A stretch of DNA of 64,000 nucleotides from CADEDV01 sp048498035 (GCA_048498035.1 JBEHYT010000005.1:1-64000), one strand, 5' to 3'. Shown: positions 8,679 to 16,131, counted from the first letter of the stretch. A program made the numbers and translations. The notes: generated by a model from the sequence alone, not told the origin.

Positions 8679-9296
8679 ATGGAGATTACTTCTGCAGAAT
8701 ACCGCGTAAGCAGCGCCACCCATAAGCAATGTCCGCCGGCCGACCGGCCCGAGTATGCGTTTATCGGGCGTAGCAACGTGGGTAAGTCCTCGCTGATCAA
8801 TATGCTGACAGGGAGGAGACACCTGGCTAAAATATCGGCTACGCCGGGAAAAACGCAATTGATCAATCATTTCGACATTGTTTCGGATGACCGGCAGCGC
8901 TGGTTTCTCGTGGACCTTCCCGGGTATGGTTTTGCCACCGTGTCCCAGAAAGCCCGCAGAAACTGGTCGAATATGATTGAATCCTATATCCGCAAACGGG
9001 AGAACCTGGTTTGCCTTTTTGTGCTGATCGACAGTCGCCACTCCCCACAAAACATTGATATTGAATTTATTGACCAGTTGGGGGCGTGGGAAATCCCGTT
9101 TGTGCTGGTGTTTACCAAAACTGACAAGAATAAACCGGGAGCTACGGAAAGGCACGTAAATGCTTTTTTGGCAGCGCTTGCGGAACGGTGGGAGGAACCG
9201 CCGCCATTCTTTTTAACGTCGGCTGTGGATAAATTGGGGAGAGAGGAAGTACTGGGTTACATAGCTTCACTCAACCGGAATTTCGTAAAATTGTGA
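8679..9296 (+). CDS. engB: Ribosome biogenesis GTPase EngB (YihA)
   Basis: This 205-residue TRAFAC-class GTPase acts in late assembly of the large ribosomal subunit and is essential in several bacteria. The G1 loop GRSNVGKS is at residues 30-37, G3 is DLPGYGFA, G4 TKTDK and G5 the TSA near residue 187. I chose the ATG at 8679 because the product then has the normal family length and begins just before the conserved EYAFIGRSN strand. The open frame continues 118 codons upstream, but that part runs across the -7 box and antisense through ubiE. Divergent from ubiE. Confidence 0.95.
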   Translation: MEITSAEYRVSSATHKQCPPADRPEYAFIGRSNVGKSSLINMLTGRRHLAKISATPGKTQLINHFDIVSDDRQRWFLVDLPGYGFATVSQKARRNWSNMIESYIRKRENLVCLFVLIDSRHSPQNIDIEFIDQLGAWEIPFVLVFTKTDKNKPGATERHVNAFLAALAERWEEPPPFFLTSAVDKLGREEVLGYIASLNRNFVKL

Positions 9297-9367
9297 TCCC
9301 GTACCTCCTATGTCAACTGAATCTTGTTTAACCTTTTTCGTCAAAACGAAGACGTATAGGAGCGCTT

Positions 9368-9589
9368 ATGAGATCAATCTTATCCGAAAGAAATATTGTC
9401 ATTGTTCTTTTTGCAATGGTATTGGTTACTTTTTCGCTGGCGCATGAAGACAGCAAAAAAATGGAGCGAAGCATCCTGGATGCCGGTACCTCTGTAGCCA
9501 GCCGCCCGCTAACGGCCCCTATTGTGGCAACAACTGACGCGCACGAGTTTAATAACTTCATCCTCGTTCCCCACAATTTCCCGCAATAA
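9368..9589 (+). CDS. Small single-span or secreted protein, unknown
   Basis: A 73-residue open frame with an N-terminal hydrophobic stretch (residues 9-24, IVIVLFAMVLVTFSLA) that could be a signal peptide or anchor, followed by a polar tail. An AGGAG lies 6 bp ahead of the ATG. I recognise no family. The opposite strand also carries a 107-codon frame here; I favour the plus-strand one because of the membrane segment and ribosome site, but either could be chance. It lies between engB and another small exported protein on the same strand. Confidence 0.4.
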   Translation: MRSILSERNIVIVLFAMVLVTFSLAHEDSKKMERSILDAGTSVASRPLTAPIVATTDAHEFNNFILVPHNFPQ

Positions 9590-9649
9590 ATACCCAACAC
9601 GCGGTAGGTATTCTTTTTTGCCGACTTGTAGTTTCGGCAAAATATTTTC

Positions 9650-9991
9650 ATGCGAAAAATTATTGTTGCCGTTTTTGTTGTGCTGCTGACCGGCCCGTTA
9701 ATTCCTGCGCTTGCGCGCCAGGATACGCTTCAGCAGTCTATTGAGCGAAATATGCGGCAGATGGACTCCCTGAATGAGCAGATCCGGATAATGGATAGTG
9801 TGAACCTGGAACGGATGATGACGAAGAGCGCCGAGGATATGTCGCACAATATGGACTGGTTTATCCGGTACCAGAAGGAAAGGGAAGCCAAGGCCAGGAA
9901 GCAGGCGTATATCCGGATAGGGATAGGCGTTGCCTTTGCAGCAGTGCTTGTTGTTGGCCTGCTGCGGCGCAGAAAAAAGAAAACAGTCTAA
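9650..9991 (+). CDS. Small exported protein with C-terminal membrane anchor
   Basis: This 113-residue protein has a signal peptide (residues 1-23, ending ALARQ), a charged helical middle rich in Met, Asp and Arg (about 25-85, likely coiled coil) and a C-terminal hydrophobic span (about 88-106) followed by RRRKKKTV. Together this predicts a helix in the periplasm tethered at its C-terminus. I recognise no family. A bidirectional hairpin terminator follows at once, shared with the convergent ykuK-like gene. Confidence 0.65.
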   Translation: MRKIIVAVFVVLLTGPLIPALARQDTLQQSIERNMRQMDSLNEQIRIMDSVNLERMMTKSAEDMSHNMDWFIRYQKEREAKARKQAYIRIGIGVAFAAVLVVGLLRRRKKKTV

Positions 9992-9996
9992 AAGCA

Positions 9997-10029
9997 AACA
10001 CCCCGAGGTTTTGAAGACTCCGGGGTGTT
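9997..10029. terminator. Bidirectional hairpin between convergent genes
   Basis: AACACCCCG pairs with CGGGGTGTT (9 bp) around a loop of about 15 bases, with a few further inner pairs. It lies between the stops of the plus gene ending at 9991 and the minus gene ending at 10031. Reading the minus strand, a T-rich stretch follows, so it best serves the ykuK-like gene. Confidence 0.7.
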
Positions 10030-10030
10030 G

Positions 10031-10504
10031 TTAGTTGACGATCTTGTTGGCACAGCTGGTGCTGGCAAATGCTTCGGGTTTGGCCTTAAAGGCAAAGCCC
10101 ATTCCAAGAATATATCCCATGGCTTCTTTCAGGGCATCATTACTCTTGAATTGAGGATTGGTATTGATATCCGCATGAACCTCCATGTCTACATCATATT
10201 TTGTAAACAGGTTGCAAAGTTCATAGGCAATTTCAATACTTCTTGCCACTTCAGTCAGCATTCGCTCTTTGATCGTAAACCGCTGTCTTGTTTTTTCGTT
10301 GTGGATGAACATAAATCCACCGTGTCCTTCGCGTAGAAAAACAATTACCGTTGCAAATTCAGTTTCGGGACCTTTTACCTGGGAGTCTGTCCCGATACAA
10401 ACTTTAAGCCGGAAGCCGGCCTCGGTTTCGCGCCGGATGGCGTTTTCTACGGCCTGGATAATGGGTAGTTCGATGGGATCTCCATTGAATTTTCTCCAGA
10501 GCAT
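10031..10504 (-). CDS. YkuK family (DUF458) RNase H-like protein
   Basis: This 157-residue protein matches the YkuK/DUF458 family, predicted to have a ribonuclease H-like fold. The family feature CIGTDSQV appears near residue 37, with an acidic residue at the place of the RNase H catalytic Asp, and the later conserved stretch VDMEVHADINTNP near residue 105 supplies further acidic and His residues. No substrate has been established that I know of. The gene stands alone on the minus strand, with terminators on both sides and start at 10502-10504. Confidence 0.75.
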   Translation of the reverse strand: MLWRKFNGDPIELPIIQAVENAIRRETEAGFRLKVCIGTDSQVKGPETEFATVIVFLREGHGGFMFIHNEKTRQRFTIKERMLTEVARSIEIAYELCNLFTKYDVDMEVHADINTNPQFKSNDALKEAMGYILGMGFAFKAKPEAFASTSCANKIVN

Positions 10505-10509
10505 ATAAA

Positions 10510-10542
10510 AAGAGGTTTTCCCAAGTTATGGAAAAACCTCTT
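10510..10542 (-). terminator. Rho-independent terminator of the metzincin gene
   Basis: AAGAGGTTTTCC pairs with GGAAAAACCTCTT (12 bp with one bulged A). On the minus strand the stem is followed by a T-rich run (TTTTTATATG). It lies about 50 bp after the stop of the metalloprotease gene. Confidence 0.8.
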
Positions 10543-10593
10543 AACTACAAATAGGGCACGGATTAATGTTCTGTTAACAGAACACGGTAAGGG

Positions 10594-12183
10594 TTATTGT
10601 CGAATAATTTTATCAGTCCATTGCTGCGCATCATCTGCAAACCGGATCATGTACATACCATTGATCAGGTAGCCCGCATCAATGTTGTTGATGCCATTCA
10701 CCAGGTTGCCTTTGCGAATGATCCTGCCGTTGATATCCAACAGCGTATAGCTGTAATTGCCGGGGCTGCTAACGCGGATGCTGGTGCCGGTGATCAGGTT
10801 GCCTACCAATTGCGGACGTGCGGCAGAATTACCTTTAATATTTACGATGTTTGAATAATACTGGCGTCCGTCATCAAAACTTACATTCAGCCGGTATTGA
10901 ACATTTCCATTTACATAAGGACGATAACTGAAAGACCTTGCATCATTGGCCAGTGTAGTGATGCGCGTAAAGTTGCGGCCGTCTGTTGACATCTCAACTC
11001 CCAGGTCGGTGATGCGCTCATCCGCTACAATGTCCCAGTTAAGTTTATGGCTGTCGCCAACGGCGCTTCCTGTCAACTCCAGTTTATGCAACGGCAGCGT
11101 GGAGAGCATTTTTGCCTGCAGGGAATAGGAGCCCAGGCTGGCGTAGTTAGGAGCATAAATATTTCCTTTTCCTTCCACGCGCAGGTAATAAGTGCCCGCT
11201 CCAAGTGAAGTATCAATCACGGAACTCAACAGGTTGCTCGGATTGTATACGTTCAGCAATGTTTGCGACGAATTGTAAAGCGATACCTGCATATCCAGGT
11301 CAGAGCCGGAGTTGCCGGTACCAACATTATACGGTGTGGCGTCCAGTTGAAAACGTCCGCCGGATGCCATGTTGAATTTGATCATGTCAACATCCGTATT
11401 CTTTTCAATGATACCATTAACGGTAAACTGGTTAGAGGAAATGGAAGCGGTAGTTGCGGCTGCAAAAGTATTGCCGTGGTCATCTGTCCGGTAGCTGAAC
11501 CCATTATTGGAAGTAATGATATCCAGGTCACTTTGCAGGTTACCGCAACCAAATGAATTGGGGCCGTTGTTCCACAGCGTCAGGTTTTGTGAATAGCCTA
11601 CGCCCATGATGGGTGCCCAGCCAATTTCACCGGTTCCGGTTCCGGTATTGTAATCCGATAATTTATTACACTGTGCGTCATACACCGCCTGGTGATAAAG
11701 GCCCAGGGTATGACCGGTTTCATGCGAGGCAGCTTCTGCAATATTCTTGGTGTTGTAATTCAACAATGCCGTGAATACAAAGGCAGGGGTATCGTCACCC
11801 CAGGTGAAGGAGCCAACGAAAGAAACACCACCGGCGCTTCCATACCAGCTTGAACTTACGGTGAGGATTACCCGCATCCGTTGCGCTGTTGGCGCAGCCA
11901 GGTATTTGGTAGAGTCTGTGGTAATGTTAATGTTGAAAGGCCGGTAATCTTCCGCCACGCGGTTAAAGATCTCGGTGATCTGGGCAGAGGTGAGATTAGA
12001 ACCTCCGCATACGATAGGACCACTGTAGTTCCAACTGGTTCCACTTACGGTATGACCGTCGAAATCCAGGTAGACGGTTGCCGTTGCCGAAGGCAAACTA
12101 TTATACAGCGGCACCTGTGCATTTACCTGCCTACTGCCGACACATAGCAGTACGAACAGGACGTAACGTAATACGTTTTTCAT
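10594..12183 (-). CDS. Secreted metzincin-type metalloprotease with type IX sorting domain
   Basis: This 529-residue exported zinc protease has a signal peptide at residues 1-22 (ending VNAQ). The zinc-binding HETGHTLGLYHQ near residue 153 fits HExxHxxGxxH, the metzincin signature. A beta-rich region at about 240-360 with DVDMIKFNMASGG and YYLRVEGKG resembles a bacterial pre-peptidase (PPC) domain. The last 70 residues (YSYTLLDINGRIIRKG ... GMYMIRFADD) have the form of a type A C-terminal sorting domain recognised by the type IX secretion system. So the enzyme is probably carried across the outer membrane and anchored or released. Substrate unknown. It follows a small exported protein gene by 72 bp in the same direction and ends at a strong terminator. 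Confidence 0.88.
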   Translation of the reverse strand: MKNVLRYVLFVLLCVGSRQVNAQVPLYNSLPSATATVYLDFDGHTVSGTSWNYSGPIVCGGSNLTSAQITEIFNRVAEDYRPFNINITTDSTKYLAAPTAQRMRVILTVSSSWYGSAGGVSFVGSFTWGDDTPAFVFTALLNYNTKNIAEAASHETGHTLGLYHQAVYDAQCNKLSDYNTGTGTGEIGWAPIMGVGYSQNLTLWNNGPNSFGCGNLQSDLDIITSNNGFSYRTDDHGNTFAAATTASISSNQFTVNGIIEKNTDVDMIKFNMASGGRFQLDATPYNVGTGNSGSDLDMQVSLYNSSQTLLNVYNPSNLLSSVIDTSLGAGTYYLRVEGKGNIYAPNYASLGSYSLQAKMLSTLPLHKLELTGSAVGDSHKLNWDIVADERITDLGVEMSTDGRNFTRITTLANDARSFSYRPYVNGNVQYRLNVSFDDGRQYYSNIVNIKGNSAARPQLVGNLITGTSIRVSSPGNYSYTLLDINGRIIRKGNLVNGINNIDAGYLINGMYMIRFADDAQQWTDKIIRQ

Positions 12184-12255
12184 AACAAGACGGATTTAGA
12201 TTTTTCAATAGGTACTGAACAAACAAGGATAGGATATGGATCAAAAACGGGTCAG

Positions 12256-12732
12256 TTATTCATTTACAAGTTCATAAAAGCCTCTCTTCACAAAACTATA
12301 AGCGCCATTCTTATTCTGCAATTCATACAGGTCGCCATACGCATTGCTGATGATACGCCCGGTAAAGCGGACTGAATTATCCTGCGTATTTACCACGCGC
12401 GAAACAGTGAGCAATGCACCATCATAGTTAGTGGATCTTACCACAACGCTCTGGATGGTGTTGTTGTATTTGTTTGCAGTGGAAACAACCTGTCCCTGCA
12501 GGCGCAATGCCGAACCGATGGTGAAGTTGACGGGCGTGCCCGGCTCCAGCGTCATAATTGCGGCAAACTGGTCTGTACTGACAGGTATATTGTCAGGCAG
12601 GGATGCAAACAACTTGGGTTTGTTGGGGTTGGGTTCGTTGAGCGGAATCCCGTCGGTTGAAGACTGGGCTTTCACACAGGTGCCGGTAATAATAACAGAC
12701 AGGCACACCAAAATGGTACGAAGGTTTTTCAT
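12256..12732 (-). CDS. Small exported protein upstream of the metzincin gene
   Basis: This 158-residue protein has a signal peptide (residues 1-22, ending VKAQS) and no motif I recognise. The mature part has a Pro/Asn-rich start (LNEPNPNKPKLF) and then alternating beta-strand-like sequence to the end. It precedes the metalloprotease in the same direction and may be cotranscribed. A role as inhibitor, chaperone or partner of the protease is possible from position alone; similarly sized proteins sit beside secreted peptidases elsewhere, but nothing in the sequence proves it. Confidence 0.7.
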   Translation of the reverse strand: MKNLRTILVCLSVIITGTCVKAQSSTDGIPLNEPNPNKPKLFASLPDNIPVSTDQFAAIMTLEPGTPVNFTIGSALRLQGQVVSTANKYNNTIQSVVVRSTNYDGALLTVSRVVNTQDNSVRFTGRIISNAYGDLYELQNKNGAYSFVKRGFYELVNE

Positions 12733-12931
12733 TGTTCAACGTTTAGTTAAGACAAAAGGATATCACAAACAGCCAGATTCTCAGCTGTAGTTTTCAGAGG
12801 GGGTCGGAGATGCAATATTTGTGAAAGTTCTTTAACTATTCAAGTTGGAAGGGAAGAAAAGATATAACATCGAGGGATAATACATTGGTCACATCGTAAA
12901 AGCCCGAAATGAAGCGCTGGTGATCTACGAA

Positions 12932-13297
12932 TCAGTACTGGTTTGTACTTAATAATACAAGTGTACAGGCCTCCAGCGTTTTAATGCCTTTTTCCTGTGC
13001 AAGCTGCTCAAATTCGGGATTTTCAGTGCCCGGGTTAAAGATGATACGCCTGGGCTGAAGCGAAAGAATATAATCGTAATACTCCCGCTGGTGAGAAGGG
13101 TTGAGATACAGCGTTACCGTATCCACATCAGCAACAGCAGGATGATCTTTATGAATGGCCACATCTGCTACCGTTCCTTCCCGTTTTCCAATGGCAACTA
13201 CGGGGTGTTGATGGTTACGCAGGCGGGTAACCGCCAGGTAACTATAGCGGGAAGGATTATCTGATGCGCCCAACACCAATGTTTTCTTTGCTGCCAT
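12932..13297 (-). CDS. CoA-binding (YccU-like) Rossmann protein
   Basis: This 121-residue protein is a stand-alone CoA-binding domain of the type found in succinyl-CoA synthetase alpha and in YccU. The N-terminal nucleotide loop is VLGASDNPSRYSYLAV (residues 7-22). The strand-turn VTLYLNPSHQ and the late IIFNPGTENPEF fit the family. These proteins bind CoA in crystals but have no settled function. The length is typical. A TAGCTTTG -7 box at 13302-13309 lies 4 bp from the start codon. The neighbours give no clue. Confidence 0.85.
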   Translation of the reverse strand: MAAKKTLVLGASDNPSRYSYLAVTRLRNHQHPVVAIGKREGTVADVAIHKDHPAVADVDTVTLYLNPSHQREYYDYILSLQPRRIIFNPGTENPEFEQLAQEKGIKTLEACTLVLLSTNQY

Positions 13298-13301
13298 ACT
13301 G

Positions 13302-13309
13302 CAAAGCTA
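13302..13309 (-). promoter_or_regulatory. Bacteroidota -7 box (TAGCTTTG) abutting a start codon
   Basis: An exact TAnnTTTG match on the minus strand, 4 bp from the ATG of the CoA-binding protein. This predicts a leaderless transcript. No TTG is found at the usual upstream distance. Confidence 0.5.
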
Positions 13310-13402
13310 CTATTAGTTAACAGATAAAAATTAATAGTGAACAGTGAATAATTAATAATGGAAAACCAAACACATGAACTGCCTGTTGATCAATGCCATT
13401 AT

Positions 13403-13418
13403 CGAATCAGCGAATCAT
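13403..13418 (+). repeat. 8-bp CGAATCNN tandem units, left side of element
   Basis: Two units (CGAATCAG, CGAATCAT) sit 3 bp left of the TGTCCGGGGAAAA end at 13422. They match the units at 103-126, 13794-13809 and 40520-40551. Confidence 0.55.
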
Positions 13419-13421
13419 TGC

Positions 13422-13782
13422 TGTCCGGGGAAAATGAAAATCTAAATCCGGCTCCTATTTATTAGCCTGAATGTCAAAGCTTATTTGACCTGCTTTTTGC
13501 CCAGATTAAAAGCAACCCCTCTTATGCAAAGAGAGTCTCTATTTCGGCTGTAGGGTAAAATTCTATCCGGGCATTAGTGATGAGTAAATCGGTTGACCAC
13601 GTCGCGTTCTCTGCGGTTCCTGGCGTTCCTGGCGATACCGCATTTATGAAGAACTTCTTTTTGTAACGCAAAGGCCGCCAAGGTTTCGCAAAGGCCGCAA
13701 TAAAAATTCATTCACTCAGTATTTCATTATCTTGTTCAAAAGCAATGATAATTTCGGTTGTGCAATAATTTTTCCCCGGACA
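13422..13782. repeat. 361-bp gene-free element with 13-bp terminal inverted repeats (MITE-like)
   Basis: The element starts with TGTCCGGGGAAAA (13422-13434) and ends with its exact reverse complement TTTTCCCCGGACA (13770-13782). It holds no convincing coding frame. Its right half, read on the minus strand from 13782 to about 13615, is a diverged copy of 40197-40370, sharing blocks such as GAAATTATCATTGCTTTTGA and AAATGCGGTATCGCCAGGAA. An internal tract repeats GGCCTTTGCG in near-tandem. The structure suggests a non-autonomous mobile or dispersed repeat. No transposase is in the window to match it with, and target-site duplications are not clear. It fills most of the 508-bp gap between the CoA-binding gene and the DCC protein; the remaining left part (13310-13400) shows nothing I can name. 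Confidence 0.65.
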
Positions 13783-13793
13783 CTAGTGATTAT

Positions 13794-13809
13794 CGAATCG
13801 CCGAATTAT
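13794..13809 (+). repeat. 8-bp CGAATNNN tandem units running into the DCC gene stop
   Basis: CGAATCGC and CGAATTAT follow the right end of the element. The second unit contains the TAA stop (read on the minus strand at 13806-13808) of the DCC membrane protein. Confidence 0.5.
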
Positions 13810-14633
13810 GTGAACAGGTATAACACAAAGCTGGTCATGCTGGCGAGGTTGATCCCAGCCACCCAACTCATACCAGGCAAAATTCCGGCGTAGTGCATCC
13901 TTCGTACGTATTCACGGAAAATAACTACGGCCAACAGGGAGAGGTAGCTTACGGTTAGCCACAGCGGAAGCAATAGGAAATGACCCGCCAGCAACAAGGG
14001 TATTGTAAGCAATACTGCAGTTAGTGCCAGCAGGTTGGCCTGGGCCAAAAATTCAAGTCCCCGGTTCCATCCCAATTTCATAAAGAGAATAAGATTAATG
14101 GACAGCACCGCAAAATGTGCAGTAATTACGCTTGTTGCGCTTAATGAAAAACCTGGAAGTTGCTTTACCAAAAATGTGTGTACGGGTATCAGCATCCCGG
14201 TGGTAAAAGCAAGAAACACCAGCATAAATAACAGGCGATACCGGATGTTTAGATCGGGGGCACAGTTGAACCCCGAACTACACCTGCGTGCTACAATGAG
14301 TTGGCGGTTATAGGAAATAAATTTGTATAGCTTGCGAAGCATCCAGTGAACGAGTTTCCAATTGCCAACCCTTGACACAAATGGGAATCGCTGACCCAGC
14401 AATGCCAACAGTGCATCAATACCATAGAGTACATTGTTGGTTGAGGTATCGATCAGCGGAATTTCATTGCGACCGCGATCCAGATCAATAACGGACATCC
14501 AGCGGTCGTCCAGTGTGGAAAAGGGTTTCCTGTGTTCAGCCCTTAGTAAACCTGCATGTACAAAACGCCCGGTGTACCAGCAGCAGAAGGGGCAGTTGTC
14601 GTCGTACACGAGGAGAAAAGATTCGCTAGGCAT
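13806..14633 (-). CDS. DCC-family thioredoxin-like membrane protein
   Basis: This 275-residue protein begins with a DCC (DUF393) thioredoxin-like domain; the motif DDNCPFCCWY at residues 11-20 supplies a CxxC pair expected to be redox active. A second Cys pair (RRCSSGFNC) lies near residues 118-124. From about 130 to the end there are four or five membrane helices, including a Leu-rich stretch near 200-240. DCC proteins are annotated as probable thiol-disulfide oxidoreductases; the fusion to a membrane part suggests redox work at the inner membrane, but substrate and direction are unknown. It is the last gene of a four-gene operon under a GbsR-type regulator. Its stop codon lies inside an 8-bp repeat unit. 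Confidence 0.75.
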   Translation of the reverse strand: MPSESFLLVYDDNCPFCCWYTGRFVHAGLLRAEHRKPFSTLDDRWMSVIDLDRGRNEIPLIDTSTNNVLYGIDALLALLGQRFPFVSRVGNWKLVHWMLRKLYKFISYNRQLIVARRCSSGFNCAPDLNIRYRLLFMLVFLAFTTGMLIPVHTFLVKQLPGFSLSATSVITAHFAVLSINLILFMKLGWNRGLEFLAQANLLALTAVLLTIPLLLAGHFLLLPLWLTVSYLSLLAVVIFREYVRRMHYAGILPGMSWVAGINLASMTSFVLYLFT

Positions 14634-14660
14634 AGCTGTTGATTTAATGGTATGAAAATT

Positions 14661-15032
14661 CTAGCGCAACTGGGTTCGAAGCCTGGTTTGCAGGCGGCGA
14701 AGCTCCTGGAAACTGATCCAGGCATAGAACAGGGCCAGCAAGGGTGTCACCAAAAGAGTGGCTATTAGTACAAGCGGCCATATCGGCAGCAAGATCAGGT
14801 TGGCCAGTGCCACCAGCAATATACCTTTCCAGTATGTTTTTCGGGCGCTGCCCGGAACCAGTGACTTTAGGTACAATGCATGAATGAGGGCGCTGCTGAG
14901 CTGCCATCCGCCCAGCGCGAAATACGGCCACAAGTAAACGCTTTTATTAGTGAAAAAAATGATCCAACTGGTTGCCATTGCAACAAGACCGGCCACCTGT
15001 ATGCCTAAGTCCAGTTTTTTAAAGAAGATCAT
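14661..15032 (-). CDS. Four-helix membrane protein, unknown
   Basis: This 123-residue protein is almost wholly hydrophobic, with four predicted membrane helices and a basic C-terminus (LRRLQTRLRTQLR). I recognise no family. It resembles the product of the preceding gene in length and layout, notably a GxWQxxSxxIHxxxL-like second helix and a similar third helix, so the two may be distant paralogs from a tandem duplication. Gaps are 62 bp upstream and 27 bp to the DCC gene, consistent with one operon. Confidence 0.65.
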   Translation of the reverse strand: MIFFKKLDLGIQVAGLVAMATSWIIFFTNKSVYLWPYFALGGWQLSSALIHALYLKSLVPGSARKTYWKGILLVALANLILLPIWPLVLIATLLVTPLLALFYAWISFQELRRLQTRLRTQLR

Positions 15033-15094
15033 TGTTTTTAATTTTCAGAAAAAAATGAAAATATCGGGTCAAATAAAAGCCGCACCAGCGGCTG

Positions 15095-15454
15095 TTACAC
15101 GGCCAGTTGAGTAGCCGGTGGTTTTTTATGAATTCTTCCCCACAGTGTAATGCCCCATAGAAATAACGCCAGCGTAAGCGGCACATAAAATAGCGTAATT
15201 GCCGAAGCGTTGGTAAAAAAGATCAGCAGGTCTACCGCCGCCAGCGACCAGTACGCGATCAGCGCCACGCGAACGGGTTTGGTGTGCCAGTTTTCAATGC
15301 CCAGGATTACTGAATGCAGGATTTGCAAGATGCCAAGCATAGCCAGCCAAATAAGAAATATAAATGTGTTCTTATGATCAGCCACTGCCGCCACCGCGAT
15401 CAGGATCGTGATCAGGATGTATAAAGTCTGGCTATTGAAATCTCCACGGCGCAT
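15095..15454 (-). CDS. Four-helix membrane protein, unknown
   Basis: This 119-residue protein has four predicted membrane helices separated by short loops, the second containing LGILQILHSVIL. I recognise no family. It starts 5 bp after the stop of the GbsR-like regulator, so the two are almost certainly cotranscribed and the regulator probably controls it. See the next gene for the resemblance between the two small membrane proteins. Confidence 0.68.
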   Translation of the reverse strand: MRRGDFNSQTLYILITILIAVAAVADHKNTFIFLIWLAMLGILQILHSVILGIENWHTKPVRVALIAYWSLAAVDLLIFFTNASAITLFYVPLTLALFLWGITLWGRIHKKPPATQLAV

Positions 15455-15459
15455 ACCTG

Positions 15460-15966
15460 TTATTTAAATAATTTCAAAACATTGCCGATAAACCAACTTT
15501 CATCCGCACGGATCATCATGTCCAGCGTTTTATCGGCCTGCCGGCCGAGCTTTTTGATGCTTCCCACCGTTTCTACAAAAGTTTTGACGTGTTTATCCTT
15601 TTTATCTCCCTCCACATCCTCCAGTTTATCCAGCAACTGAAGCATTGGTTCCAGTTCCCGTTTCTTCCGTTCTTTCGTGATCTGCTTCATCACTTTCCAG
15701 ATGTCTTTCTCTGCCACAAAAAACTCTTTACGTTCTCCAGGCTTTATCACGCGCTCCACCAGCCCCCAGTCAATCAGTTCCCGGATATTCATATTTGTAT
15801 TGCCGCGGCTGATCTCCAATTGCTGCATAATATCATCCTGGGTAATGGGATCGGGACTTACCATCAGCAGCGCATGTATTTGCGCCATCGTCCGGTTGAT
15901 GCCCCAATGGGTGCCAAAGGCGCCCCAATTACTGATAAATGCCTCCTTCGCTTCGGTCAGTTTCAT
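15460..15966 (-). CDS. GbsR/MarR-type transcriptional regulator
   Basis: This 168-residue protein has a winged helix at about residues 20-90 (ITQDDIMQQLEISRGNTNMN, then IRELIDWGLVERV) typical of the GbsR branch of the MarR family, with the conserved WGAFGTHWGINRTMAQIHALL start. The C-terminal half is helical and highly charged and probably forms the dimer. GbsR itself represses choline uptake in Bacillus, but the ligand here is unknown. It is the first gene of an operon with two small membrane proteins and a DCC protein. A full promoter and a perfect palindrome lie directly upstream, suggesting autoregulation. Confidence 0.85.
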   Translation of the reverse strand: MKLTEAKEAFISNWGAFGTHWGINRTMAQIHALLMVSPDPITQDDIMQQLEISRGNTNMNIRELIDWGLVERVIKPGERKEFFVAEKDIWKVMKQITKERKKRELEPMLQLLDKLEDVEGDKKDKHVKTFVETVGSIKKLGRQADKTLDMMIRADESWFIGNVLKLFK

Positions 15967-15970
15967 ACTA

Positions 15971-16002
15971 CAAAGTTACGAAGGGTTTTCAAATTTTCAA
16001 AA
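15971..16002 (-). promoter_or_regulatory. Complete Bacteroidota promoter of the gbsR-like operon
   Basis: On the minus strand TTTTG (15998-16002) is followed after 19 bp by TAACTTTG (15971-15978), an exact match to the TTG-N19-TAnnTTTG pattern. The box is 4 bp from the start codon, so the mRNA is probably leaderless. Confidence 0.75.
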
Positions 16003-16015
16003 CTTTCTGAAAGTT
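16001..16015. promoter_or_regulatory. Palindromic operator candidate AACTTTCTGAAAGTT
   Basis: A perfect 15-bp palindrome (AACTTTC-T-GAAAGTT) overlaps the -33 element of the gbsR-like promoter by two bases. A dimeric regulator bound there would block RNA polymerase. Assigning it to the GbsR-like protein is inference from position. Confidence 0.6.
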
Positions 16016-16131
16016 GACATTTTTCGGTCGCCTTCGTTTTTACCATGAAATTTTTGTGCCAGTCCTACGGCCCCGACTGTTAAACTATTTTATTCCCGGA
16101 TTGTACTATTCTTGCACAATAACAATCAATT

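Noticed and set aside
13540..13800. Possible CRISPR or tandem array because of recurring short motifs
   Set aside because: The repeats are not regularly spaced with unique spacers; they are parts of one dispersed repeat and short 8-bp units.
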